DNA of 49,362 nucleotides, taken from NCBI GenBank assembly GCA_017455525.1, contig JAFTAP010000030.1, positions 1 to 49,362 of the forward strand, read 5' to 3'. Both the position numbers and the translations under genes were made by a program. Under the pieces are notes generated by a model. The model saw only the letters and a program-made list of their open reading frames with translations, ran no database searches and was not told the DNA's origin. Below, piece after piece: positions 7,167-14,923 of this stretch (the first letter of the stretch is position 1; each line of letters starts with the position of its first letter). Source of the DNA: Lachnospiraceae bacterium. Its GTDB lineage: Bacteria > Bacillota > Clostridia > Lachnospirales > Lachnospiraceae.

Positions 7167-9260
7167 TCACAAAGGCTTCTTCTGTACCTCTCCCGATCCG
7201 GCCATGAACGAAATGCACGCAATGAAGATGGGGTTCAGCGACCCTATTATATGATATTTATCAACCGTCCTGGTCTTTGAAATGTTCATCTGTATTATGT
7301 CAACCGAGGAATATGGTATCTCCGCCATTATTTCCATTATCGAGCTCAGGGTCTCTATCGTGACAGCGCTTGCAACGACTCTCACTGCCTTATTCTTATC
7401 CTTAAGCCCCCTTATTATTTCGCGAAGCTTGCCATTCGATCCCCCTATGAAAGCCGCATCAGGCTTGGGGAGTACATCGAATTCCTCAGGTGCGGAGCCT
7501 CTGATCACGGTCATGTTGTCGCGACCGTACTTTTCCTTATTCTCTATCGAAAGCTCTACTGCCTCCTCAAGCTCCTCGATCGCATACACATGTATGTCAT
7601 CGGATATACCCGCAGCCGCGACGGATATACTGCCAGTGCCGCTGCCTATGTCATACATCACGTCGCCCTTCTTAAGCCCCAGCTTGCCAAGGATTACATA
7701 ACGTATTTCCTCCTTCGTCATCGGAAGACCCTCCCTCCTTATGAAGTCAGAATCCTTGAGAGCAAAGCCCGATGTATTAAGCGGTTCCTCATTGTATATG
7801 TAAAGCGTTGCCAGCCCGTCCTTTATCTCCTCGTACATCTCTGCCGCATCCTCTGCGGTCTTTGCATAAAGCCTCACATCGGGAGCCCCGATATCCACGC
7901 CCATCACCAGCTTGGTATCTCCCATCCCCGCCTCTTTAAGAAGCTTTCCATAGTAAATAAAATCCTCCGGCTTCGACAGCAGCATGAAGGTCTTCTCGTT
8001 ATTCCTCACCGCTGTTATCACATTCATATCAGAGGTACTGTCCTGCTCAACACCGTGCATCGATATTATCTTACTGTTCTCATAGGTTATCCCCATTATC
8101 GCTGCCAATGAAGCAACAGAAGAAACGCCGGGAATTTGCTTTATGTAAACTGTAGTTCCTCTTCCCTTCTGTTCAGCCTTCCATTCATCCAGAGCAGGGA
8201 TCAGCTCCTTTGTTCCACTGTAAAAACCCGAGTCACCGGAATAAAGCACCACCGCCTTTATCGTATCGTCTGCAAGCGAAGACGAAAGACGGTCAAGATA
8301 TTGGATTATGTCAACCGCTTTATAAAATGGAAAGCTCTGCCTCTCCTTGCCGTATATATCCACGAGTCGCTTCGAGCCGAATATATACTGCGCCTCGTCT
8401 ATTGCGTTCCTCGCATCTCCCGTGAGGCTTCCCTCATTTCCCATTCCGCAGCCTATGACCGAGACCTCGAACTGCCTGTCACGCCCTATCCTCACACCGG
8501 TAAGCCTGGTCAGCATAGCGCATACATTATCAAAGCTCATACCCTCGGTGGCATCAGGATTACCCACGACGAAAAGGCTGATGCCCGCTTCATCGGCAGC
8601 AAGCGCCTTCTCAAAGAAGCCTCCCGCCTGTCCGGTCATCTTCGTCACGAGTACAGAAACCCTGTAATCATTTATCTGGGCTACATTCATCTCCTTGCTG
8701 AAGGGGCCCTGCATAGCGATTATGTCCCTTCCTCCAAGACCAAGACTCTCGCAGGCCTTCATGCTCTCGCTACCCGGAAGCACCCTGGCGATGAGCCTTC
8801 CCTTGAGCGACCCCCTTCTCGTATATATCGGAAGCTCCTTACTCCCTATGGTAAGCAATACATTTCCTCTCGTTCCCTCAAGAGCTATTGCGCATGACTC
8901 GTTATCATCGAAATAATGAACGCCCGGCTTTGTGTAATCGGTGCTGTTGCCGGTTTCACGCTTTAATCTCAAGTATTGCAGCAGAGTAGTCTCTGCCGCA
9001 GCTTTTATATTATCCGAAGCTATGGTCGCATACGGGTGGGTCGCATCCACGACGCAGATGAAATCCTCGCTTTCCATAAGCTCCTCCATCTGCGACTCAG
9101 TAAGCCTGCCCTGCCTCACCTCTATACCTTCAAGATCGGGCATTGCCTGTAATCCGTACTCTGTGGCCACACAAACAAGGGCGCTCACTCCTGCCAGAGA
9201 GATCTTCTCCGCAATCTTCCTGCCCTCCGTAGTTCCGGCAAAAACCAATATCCTGCTCAA
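7167..9260 (-). CDS. Triple fusion CbiJ-CbiE-CbiT: precorrin-6A reductase plus precorrin-6B C5,15-methyltransferase/decarboxylase
   Basis: The 697-residue protein joins three corrin enzymes. Residues 1 to ~255 are CbiJ/CobK (ILVFAGTTEGRKIAEKIS, VVDATHPYA, MQGPFSKEMN, VTKMTGQAGG). Residues ~262-470 are the CbiE methyltransferase (VSVIGCGMGNEGSLT, VLYSGDSGFYSG, IPGVSSVASLAA). Residues ~495-680 are CbiT, a class-I SAM enzyme (REGLPMTKEEIRYVIL, MYDIGSGTGSISVAA, AFIGGSNGKL). It would reduce the macrocycle and then methylate C5 and C15 with loss of the C12 acetate carboxyl. CbiE-CbiT fusions (CobL) are common; fusion to CbiJ is less usual. It overlaps cbiH by 4 nt, which implies translational coupling. 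Confidence 0.88.
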   Translation of the reverse strand: MSRILVFAGTTEGRKIAEKISLAGVSALVCVATEYGLQAMPDLEGIEVRQGRLTESQMEELMESEDFICVVDATHPYATIASDNIKAAAETTLLQYLRLKRETGNSTDYTKPGVHYFDDNESCAIALEGTRGNVLLTIGSKELPIYTRRGSLKGRLIARVLPGSESMKACESLGLGGRDIIAMQGPFSKEMNVAQINDYRVSVLVTKMTGQAGGFFEKALAADEAGISLFVVGNPDATEGMSFDNVCAMLTRLTGVRIGRDRQFEVSVIGCGMGNEGSLTGDARNAIDEAQYIFGSKRLVDIYGKERQSFPFYKAVDIIQYLDRLSSSLADDTIKAVVLYSGDSGFYSGTKELIPALDEWKAEQKGRGTTVYIKQIPGVSSVASLAAIMGITYENSKIISMHGVEQDSTSDMNVITAVRNNEKTFMLLSKPEDFIYYGKLLKEAGMGDTKLVMGVDIGAPDVRLYAKTAEDAAEMYEEIKDGLATLYIYNEEPLNTSGFALKDSDFIRREGLPMTKEEIRYVILGKLGLKKGDVMYDIGSGTGSISVAAAGISDDIHVYAIEELEEAVELSIENKEKYGRDNMTVIRGSAPEEFDVLPKPDAAFIGGSNGKLREIIRGLKDKNKAVRVVASAVTIETLSSIMEIMAEIPYSSVDIIQMNISKTRTVDKYHIIGSLNPIFIACISFMAGSGEVQKKPL

Positions 9261-10081
9261 ATCCTGTACTTCCTTCCTGTTATCATTTTCTCATTTATGT
9301 TAACCGTATCGCTGTTCCCGATAAAAACAGTCGCAAACATATCAAGCTCTGTATCGCGAAGCTCGCCTACCGTAGTTATGGCATGCTCCTCTGCGTCCCT
9401 GCCGATGTTCCTCACATATCCGGCGATCCTGCCAGCACCCGTATACTCTGAAATAATATCACATGCATCACGCAAGGTATATGGTCTTGTCCGGCTCATA
9501 GGATTATATATCACTATCGCAAAATCCCCCTCCGAAGCCTTCTGTAACCTTAAGGCTATATCCTCCCAAGGAGTGAGCGCCGTCGAAAGCGATATGACGG
9601 CGAAATCATTGCCTATAGGAGAACCCAGCATTGCCGCCCCGGAAAGTGCGGCCGTGACTCCCGGAATTATAGTTATGTCAACTTGACCCTTATTCTCTGC
9701 CGCATTTGCAAACTCTTTGGCATCGAGTCTGTAAATAAGCCCTGCCATCCCATAAATCCCGGAATCCCCGCTGCATACGAGAGCCACCTTTTTTCCTTTA
9801 TAGGCCTCACTCAATGCGTATCTGCATCTGTCAGTCTCCCCGCCCATACCTGTGGAATAAAAGAGCTTTCTATCTGCGTCATCACCTGTATCCATGCTCT
9901 CTTTCACATCGGCTGCAGCTATATCTTTAAATTCAATATCTTCATAAAGCTTCTTAATTATATTTATGTAAACTTCATACCCGACTACAAGCTCTGCTTC
10001 ATCTAAGGCTTTCAGCGCATCAAACGTAAGACAGCCTTTATTCCCCGGACCTATACCGACTACAAAGAGCCTTCCTCTCAT
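9257..10081 (-). CDS. cbiH: Precorrin-3B / cobalt-precorrin-3 C17-methyltransferase
   Basis: This 274-residue protein has the SAM-dependent tetrapyrrole methyltransferase fold: GIGPGNKGCLTFDALKAL at the N-terminus, VGYEVYINII, VALVCSGDSGIYGMAGL, IPGVTAALSGAAMLGSPIGNDF and the CbiH-typical ISLSTALTPWEDI and VIYNPMSRTRP. In the anaerobic pathway it methylates C17 with ring contraction. Its start overlaps the end of cbiG by 4 nt and its end overlaps the CbiJET fusion by 4 nt, so these three genes form a tightly coupled block. Repeat copies fall at VNIN (9295, variant), VDIT (9673) and VYIN (9964). Confidence 0.9.
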   Translation of the reverse strand: MRGRLFVVGIGPGNKGCLTFDALKALDEAELVVGYEVYINIIKKLYEDIEFKDIAAADVKESMDTGDDADRKLFYSTGMGGETDRCRYALSEAYKGKKVALVCSGDSGIYGMAGLIYRLDAKEFANAAENKGQVDITIIPGVTAALSGAAMLGSPIGNDFAVISLSTALTPWEDIALRLQKASEGDFAIVIYNPMSRTRPYTLRDACDIISEYTGAGRIAGYVRNIGRDAEEHAITTVGELRDTELDMFATVFIGNSDTVNINEKMITGRKYRI

Positions 10082-11019
10082 ACCGAGCCCTTATCCTTTT
10101 TCCCTATCGCTATCGTGATACCGGCATTCCCCATCTTTTTTGCGAACAACCTGCAGCCCGCCGCCACTACCGCCCTCTCGCACACATTATCCGAGCCGGT
10201 ATTCTTCTTTACGAAATCAGAAACCGTGAAATCCCCCTCCTGCTGCATAAGCTCCGCAGCCGAAAATGTCAAAAGCTTCTTCTTATGCGCCCTGCACCAT
10301 TCTATAAGCCCCGGCTCGTTCTTCTTGATATCTATAGTTGCAACAAGCCCTATATCATCAAGGCTTAACCGGTAATCGTCCAACACGGAATTTATATAGC
10401 CCTCGAACTGCGACCGCCTTATTCCCTTTTTGCAGCCTATCCCAAGCACATAAGGCTTCCTCGAAAGCTTTACCGTAGCATCATCTACTGTTATGTAAAC
10501 TTCATCTTCTTCTGCTTTATTCCTTATTTTTACTTTACTGCCGTCAAGCACCTTAGAAGAAATCTGAACGATATCCGCCCTCTCCGGAAGCTCAAGACCG
10601 TTCTCTTTAGCATATATGTCAACGGCGAACTTCTCGTTTATGTCCGTAGCGGTGGTTATGACGGGTATCGAGCCTATCCCCGATGCTATCCTGCCGCTTA
10701 GTTCGTTCGCGCCACCTATATGCCCCGAAAGTATGGGAATAACATATTTCCCCTGCTCATCAAGCACGAGCACTGCGGGATCTGTCAGCTTATCCTGCAC
10801 GAAGGGCGCTATAAGCCTCACGGCTATCCCTGCTGCCCCGATAAACAAAATCGCACCGCCCTTGACGAAATTCCCCTTTATAAAATTATGTAAACCGTCT
10901 GTATCCTTATTATCATGCGAATGGTAAACTCTTGCGTCACGGAAAACAGACACCTTATCCATGATCGTATCTGCAAGCTCCTTGCCGTTATTCGTGAATG
11001 TGATTATCGCTGTATCCAT
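10078..11019 (-). CDS. cbiG: Cobalt-precorrin-5A hydrolase
   Basis: CbiG opens the ring-contracted delta-lactone and releases acetaldehyde in the anaerobic route. The 313-residue protein shows the family blocks ILFIGAAGIAVRLIAPFVQDKLTDPAVLVLDE and LSGHIGGANELSGRIA in the N-terminal and middle parts, and GIGCKKGIRR with the C-terminal CbiG_C domain (LATIDIKKNEPGLIEWC). RBS GAGGAG lies upstream of the ATG. A 93-nt gap with a strong hairpin separates it from cbiF. Its repeat copies include one in a different reading frame (10886, Leu-His-Asn), which argues that the repeat is a nucleotide-level feature. Confidence 0.9.
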   Translation of the reverse strand: MDTAIITFTNNGKELADTIMDKVSVFRDARVYHSHDNKDTDGLHNFIKGNFVKGGAILFIGAAGIAVRLIAPFVQDKLTDPAVLVLDEQGKYVIPILSGHIGGANELSGRIASGIGSIPVITTATDINEKFAVDIYAKENGLELPERADIVQISSKVLDGSKVKIRNKAEEDEVYITVDDATVKLSRKPYVLGIGCKKGIRRSQFEGYINSVLDDYRLSLDDIGLVATIDIKKNEPGLIEWCRAHKKKLLTFSAAELMQQEGDFTVSDFVKKNTGSDNVCERAVVAAGCRLFAKKMGNAGITIAIGKKDKGSV

Positions 11020-11070
11020 ACGTCTCCTCTAAAAACGCTAGTTTTTCATCTGACATTATCCGTCCGGATG

Positions 11071-11117
11071 CCAGTACCGTTACCCACTCACGCCTTGCGT
11101 TCGTGGACGGTACTAGG
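11071..11117 (-). terminator. Strong hairpin at the end of cbiF
   Basis: CCAGTACCGT (11071-11080) pairs with ACGGTACT-A-GG (11107-11117), enclosing an inner CAC/GTG region. The stem includes the cbiF stop codon. There is no T tract, so RNA processing, mRNA stabilisation or partial attenuation between cbiF and cbiG is as likely as termination. A second small stem, AAAAAC-GCTA-GTTTTT, lies just before cbiG (about 11031-11046). Confidence 0.4.
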
Positions 11118-11904
11118 CTCCGTTATCACCTGTACTTTCGTCTCCACCCCTGTAGCCGGTCGCAAACGAAGGGTCATAAAGCTTTGATCTCTCATAGCTG
11201 CTCCGGCCATCAAGCTGTGCCACGGCATGTCCCAAAAGAATCACCGCAAGCCCATTTATCCCCTCTCTCTGCATATCCTCTGTAAGTGTTCCAAGCGTAC
11301 AGGCAAGCCTCTTCTCGTCTTCCCACGATGCCTTATATACCACAGCCACAGGCATATCCCCGGATATCCCCGCAGACAACAGCCTGTCCGCAAGCTTATC
11401 CGTAAGCGTCGAGGACAGATAGACAGCAACCGAAGCCCCTGTTTTAACAAACCTCTCTATGCTCTCCGCCTCCGGAACCTCTGTCCTGCCCGACATTCTG
11501 GTTATCACGAAGCTCTGCGTAACCCCCGGCAAGGTAAATTCAAGCCCTAAGCTTGCCGCCGCTGCCATCGCCGCCGTGACCCCCGGCGTTATGTCGTATT
11601 TTATATCGAGTTTACATAATTCATCTATCTGCTCACGCACCGCCCCGTATACAGAAGGGTCGCCCGAATGAAGCCGCACAATGTCAAGCCCCTTATCGTC
11701 TGCTTCTTTGATGATATTCATAACCTCTTCAAGCGTAAGGTATGCGCTGTCGTATAGTGTAACATTTTTTTTGCAATAATTCAGCAGTTCTTTATTTATT
11801 ATCGAGCCGGCATAAATCACAACATCCGCTTCCGAGAGAAGCCTCTGTCCCCGCACCGTTATAAGATCCGCCGCCCCGCTACCCGCTCCTACGAAATGTA
11901 CCAT
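11113..11904 (-). CDS. cbiF: Cobalt-precorrin-4 / precorrin-4 C11-methyltransferase
   Basis: The 263-residue protein matches CbiF/CobM: VHFVGAGSGAADLITVRGQ at the N-terminus (the glycine-rich SAM loop), VIYAGSIINKELL, YDSAYLTLEEV, VRLHSGDPSVYGAVREQID, ITPGVTAAMAAAASLGLEFTLP and VAVVYKASWEDE. It methylates C11 of the corrin precursor. The C-terminal ~25 residues (SKLYDPSFATGYRGGDES) are a typical variable tail. RBS GGAG is upstream. A repeat copy at 11610 is read in the opposite sense (Leu-Cys-Lys). The 350-nt region upstream, before cbiD, is filled by the MITE-like element. Confidence 0.9.
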   Translation of the reverse strand: MVHFVGAGSGAADLITVRGQRLLSEADVVIYAGSIINKELLNYCKKNVTLYDSAYLTLEEVMNIIKEADDKGLDIVRLHSGDPSVYGAVREQIDELCKLDIKYDITPGVTAAMAAAASLGLEFTLPGVTQSFVITRMSGRTEVPEAESIERFVKTGASVAVYLSSTLTDKLADRLLSAGISGDMPVAVVYKASWEDEKRLACTLGTLTEDMQREGINGLAVILLGHAVAQLDGRSSYERSKLYDPSFATGYRGGDESTGDNGA

Positions 11905-11943
11905 ATCCTTATCTCCATTCAGACACCTTTGCCCAAAACGTGA

Positions 11944-12170
11944 ATGTTCATGGGCAAAATATATTTTCTGCGCAGTTCTATTTTTCTTCGTTATGTTCTT
12001 GAAAGTGCTCCACTATCAGGGGCGAGGGTACATGGATGTACCCGAGAGATCATCCTGAGCATGGATGCGAATATGATCGGCCCCGTGACTAAGCAATATC
12101 TTAAATGCACTTTCTTAGAACATAGAAGAAAAATAACCACAAGCAGAAAATATATTTTGTCCATGAACAT
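11944..12170. mobile_element. 227-bp MITE-like element with ~64-bp terminal inverted repeats
   Basis: The left end starts ATGTTCATGGGCAAAATAT and the right end is its near-perfect reverse complement (ending ATATTTTGTCCATGAACAT). Similarity continues inwards for about 64 bp, through TTTTCTGC and ATTTTTCTTC to GAAAGTGC, with few mismatches. The centre holds a perfect small hairpin (GGGTACAT-GG-ATGTACCC). It encodes no convincing protein; ORFs on both strands are by-products of the inverted repeat. It fills the gap between cbiD and cbiF, and in RNA would fold into one long hairpin able to affect downstream cob expression. A decayed relative lies at 34145-34223. No target duplication was certain. 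Confidence 0.65.
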
Positions 12171-12254
12171 GTACCTAAGCAGCAAAATCTACTTTATGTA
12201 AACCCCTAATTTCTTGTAAAATCTTAACCACGCAAAGCCAAATTGTATACAATA

Positions 12255-13412
12255 TCACGCCGATTTACCTTGATTTTCTGTGATCCTCTCCAGCATCTCC
12301 CTCATATGTTCCGTTTCACTCACAAGTGCAATCTCGCCACAATATGTTGTGGCCTCGATATTTATTTTTCCTTCCGCCCTAAAGTCTAAATAGTATTTTA
12401 TACGTGAAATTATGGTTGACATAACGCTATTTAGGCTATTATTTCCACCCTCTTTTTCATCGTATTTTTTGACTATTTTAAGTGCTTCTACGGTCGAAAC
12501 GGAATCCAGTATCTGATTCAGCACTTCATTCGGAAGTCCTGCCCTGATCGCGGCAGCAGCTATCGTCTCCATCCTGCCATCCGCTTCATGGCTATGTGTG
12601 TTCATTATCCCCGAAGCAACCTTCGCGAGCTTACCTATATGTCCCGCAAGTATCACATCCTCAAAACCCAGCGAGACACACATATCTATCGTTTCTCCGA
12701 TGAAATTCGAGCATTTCACGGCTCTGTCTATATCGTAGCCGTAATGCTCCAAAAGAAACTGCCTGCCATAATTCCCCGGCGATATGACAACTCCCCTATC
12801 GCCCAGAGCCTTCCTCTGGTTTAATTCAACATATATAGTATCTTTGAGCGCCTTATCACTCATAGGCTCCACAACGCCCGATGTGCCTATTATGGATATA
12901 CCGCCTTCTATGCCAAGCCTTGGATTAAAGGTACGCTTCGCAATCTCTTCTCCTTCCGGCGCAGAAATAGTTATGTCAACTCCACCCTCATATCCCGCAA
13001 TCTCACAAGCCTCACGCACGGCCTCACTGATCATCTTCTGCGGAACAGAATTTATAGCCCACTCTCCGACAGGCTGGTCAAGTCCCGGCTTAGTGACCTT
13101 CCCTATACCCACTCCGCCATGGATGAAAACTTCTTCATCATGCCTATTACTATTTCCGGCGGTCTTAGGATATCTTGCCGCAGCATAGATCAATATCCCC
13201 GTAGTGACATCCGGATCGTCTCCGCCATCCTTCCTCACTGCACAGCGAGCCTCGTCCTTATTCAGGGTAACATCCAAAAGCGCCGCCTCAAACCTGTCCC
13301 CCCTCGGAACAGTTATGTCAACCGAATTTATCTGTTCTCCGACAAGCAGCATATAAGCTGCCGCCTTAGCCGCTGCCGCCGCACAGCTTCCCGTCGTAAA
13401 TCCTTCTCTCAT
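12255..13412 (-). CDS. cbiD: Cobalt-precorrin-5B C1-methyltransferase
   Basis: CbiD methylates C1 in the anaerobic pathway. Motifs are MREGFTTGSCAAAAAKAA at the start, GDDPDVTTG, GGVGIGKVTKPGL, INSVPQKMI, NPRLGIEGGISIIGTSGVVEPMS and the C-terminal LAGHIGKLAKVASGIMNTHS. I place the start at the ATG at 13412 (385 residues) because GGAGG lies eight bases upstream and family members begin just before GFTTG; the frame extends six codons further to a GTG. The ATG overlaps the trkH stop (TGATG), so the first cobalamin gene is translationally coupled to a potassium-transport gene. No cobalamin riboswitch is visible ahead of it. Repeat copies: 12415 (Met-Ser-Thr frame), 12971 and 13313 (VDIT). Confidence 0.92.
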   Translation of the reverse strand: MREGFTTGSCAAAAAKAAAYMLLVGEQINSVDITVPRGDRFEAALLDVTLNKDEARCAVRKDGGDDPDVTTGILIYAAARYPKTAGNSNRHDEEVFIHGGVGIGKVTKPGLDQPVGEWAINSVPQKMISEAVREACEIAGYEGGVDITISAPEGEEIAKRTFNPRLGIEGGISIIGTSGVVEPMSDKALKDTIYVELNQRKALGDRGVVISPGNYGRQFLLEHYGYDIDRAVKCSNFIGETIDMCVSLGFEDVILAGHIGKLAKVASGIMNTHSHEADGRMETIAAAAIRAGLPNEVLNQILDSVSTVEALKIVKKYDEKEGGNNSLNSVMSTIISRIKYYLDFRAEGKINIEATTYCGEIALVSETEHMREMLERITENQGKSA

Positions 13413-14857
13413 CAATATTTCCTCCAGCACGAGGGGAGCAAGAGTATTAAGATTGGGAACAGCTCAAGCCTTCCGGCAAGCATATCGAAGATAAGGACAC
13501 ATTTTGAGAAGCTGCTGTAAATGCCAAAATTCTGTGTAGGGCCTACTGCCTTAAGTCCGGGGCCGATATTATTCAATGTCGCAAGCACCGCCGTAAGGTT
13601 TGAAGTAAGCCCTAGACCGTCCGGCGCTATAAGCAGGGCAGAAGCCACGAGGATCACCGCATATATCGCCGCATATGCGTTCGTCGAGCGAAGTGTCTCG
13701 TCCGAGAGAGGCTCCCTGTCAAGATAGAGCTTCCTGACCCTCTGCGGGTGTATTATCGACTGAATCTCCCTGCCTACTCCCTTCATGAGAATAAGGACTC
13801 TCGACACCTTAAGTCCGCCTCCGGTGCTTCCCGCACAGGCTCCGACTATCATAAGCAGGACGATTATCCCCTTGGAAAGCTCAGGCCACTTGTCGAAATC
13901 CGCAGTGGAAAAGCCGCTCGTCGTTATGATTGAAGCAACCTGAAACGCAGAATGCCTGAAAGCTACATTTATCTTACCATACATCGGAAGTATGTCCTTT
14001 GCTATGAGCACTATGCTTGCAAGGATGATCAGGAGATAGTATCTTACCTCCTCAAATGAAAAAATCTCCTTAAAATTAAAAACTGCAATACAGAAATAAA
14101 CACTGTAGTTTATCCCGCTGATTATCATGAAAAAGGTCATAAGATTTATCTGCAAGGGCGTAAAGCTTGCCATAGAATCGTTATATAGCCCGAAGCCCCC
14201 CGTACCCACCGTGCCAAAGGACAGCGTCAGCGCCTCGTAGACCGTCATTCCGCTAAGGAGATACGACACAATGCATACCACGGTTATCACGATATAGATA
14301 GCATAGAGCAGTTTAGCCGTATCCTTCATCTTAGGCACGAACTTGCTGACCGACGGACCGGGGCTTTCCGCCTTCATTAAATTAATATTACGCGCTCCCG
14401 CCATAGGAAGTATCGCCATAATAAAGACAAATACGCCCATTCCGCCTATCCAGTGCGTGAAGCACCGCCAGAACATAGACGCCCTGGATAGGCACTCTAC
14501 ATCAGATAATATGGAAGCCCCCGTAGTAGTAAGCCCCGATATGACTTCAAACACCGCATCTATATAATCAGGGATCTCCCCGCTGATAAAAAACGGCAAT
14601 GCACCGAAGATACCAAGGGCTATCCACGACAGAGAGACGCACGCAAAGCCTTCTCTTATATAAAGCTCGCCCAGATCTCTGCGCCGTATCCCCTTAAGGA
14701 GCATACCACAGACGACACAGATAAGTATAACGAGCGCAAAGACCTTGCATATCTCATATTCCCTATAGCAAAGCCCTGTGATCAGAGGGAACAAGAGAAA
14801 CGCTCCCTCAAATATTATCACCCAGCCTGTTATATATCTTACTATCCTAAGGTTCAT
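13412..14857 (-). CDS. trkH: Trk/Ktr-type potassium transporter, membrane subunit
   Basis: The 481-residue integral membrane protein has the four pore-loop repeats of the TrkH/KtrB family: TTTGASIL, GTVGTGGFG, TTSGFSTADF and AGSTGGG, each contributing a filter glycine. It forms the K+ (or Na+/K+) permeation path in the cytoplasmic membrane and is gated by the RCK protein encoded 66 nt upstream. The ATG at 14857 begins MNLRIVRYITGWVII, a normal start of the first membrane helix. Its stop codon overlaps the start of cbiD, an unexpected junction between ion transport and cofactor synthesis that may place the cob genes under the trk promoter. Confidence 0.92.
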   Translation of the reverse strand: MNLRIVRYITGWVIIFEGAFLLFPLITGLCYREYEICKVFALVILICVVCGMLLKGIRRRDLGELYIREGFACVSLSWIALGIFGALPFFISGEIPDYIDAVFEVISGLTTTGASILSDVECLSRASMFWRCFTHWIGGMGVFVFIMAILPMAGARNINLMKAESPGPSVSKFVPKMKDTAKLLYAIYIVITVVCIVSYLLSGMTVYEALTLSFGTVGTGGFGLYNDSMASFTPLQINLMTFFMIISGINYSVYFCIAVFNFKEIFSFEEVRYYLLIILASIVLIAKDILPMYGKINVAFRHSAFQVASIITTSGFSTADFDKWPELSKGIIVLLMIVGACAGSTGGGLKVSRVLILMKGVGREIQSIIHPQRVRKLYLDREPLSDETLRSTNAYAAIYAVILVASALLIAPDGLGLTSNLTAVLATLNNIGPGLKAVGPTQNFGIYSSFSKCVLIFDMLAGRLELFPILILLLPSCWRKY

Positions 14858-14923
14858 CTATCTCCGTTTTCCTCAAAACGCATATGCGACTAAGGCCACG
14901 GGTAGTCTTAATTCCCGGGGTTC

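Larger units (their letters stand above)
5502..13322. repeat. Cluster of 17 copies of the 10-mer GTTKACATAA across the cobalamin operon
   Basis: Exact copies (either strand, first base of each) are at 5502, 6096, 6174, 6448, 7078, 7295, 8141, 8306, 9673, 9964, 10491, 10886, 11610, 12194, 12415, 12971 and 13313. GTTAACATAA at 9295 and a one-mismatch copy at 10614 could be added. Most read GTTKACATAA along the mRNA; those at 5502, 11610 and 12415 read the opposite way. Twelve are in frame as Val-Asp/Tyr-Ile, but 10886, 11610 and 12415 are in other frames and 12194 is intergenic, so protein conservation does not explain them. No exact copy occurs between 13.4 and 22.1 kb or from 35 kb to the right end. 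Confidence 0.75.

Noticed and set aside
11944-12201. ORFs on both strands over the inverted-repeat element
   Set aside because: They are near mirror images because the DNA is an inverted repeat; no ribosome site or family resemblance.
5502-13322. Reading the repeated GTTGACATAA copies as internal promoters (TTGACA -35 boxes)
   Set aside because: No -10 hexamer lies 16-18 bp downstream of the copies checked, and the TTTACA versions are equally common.
13412-14923. Cobalamin riboswitch ahead of cbiD
   Set aside because: cbiD begins inside the trkH stop codon, and the trkA-trkH gap (66 bp) is too short and shows no B12-box-like sequence.
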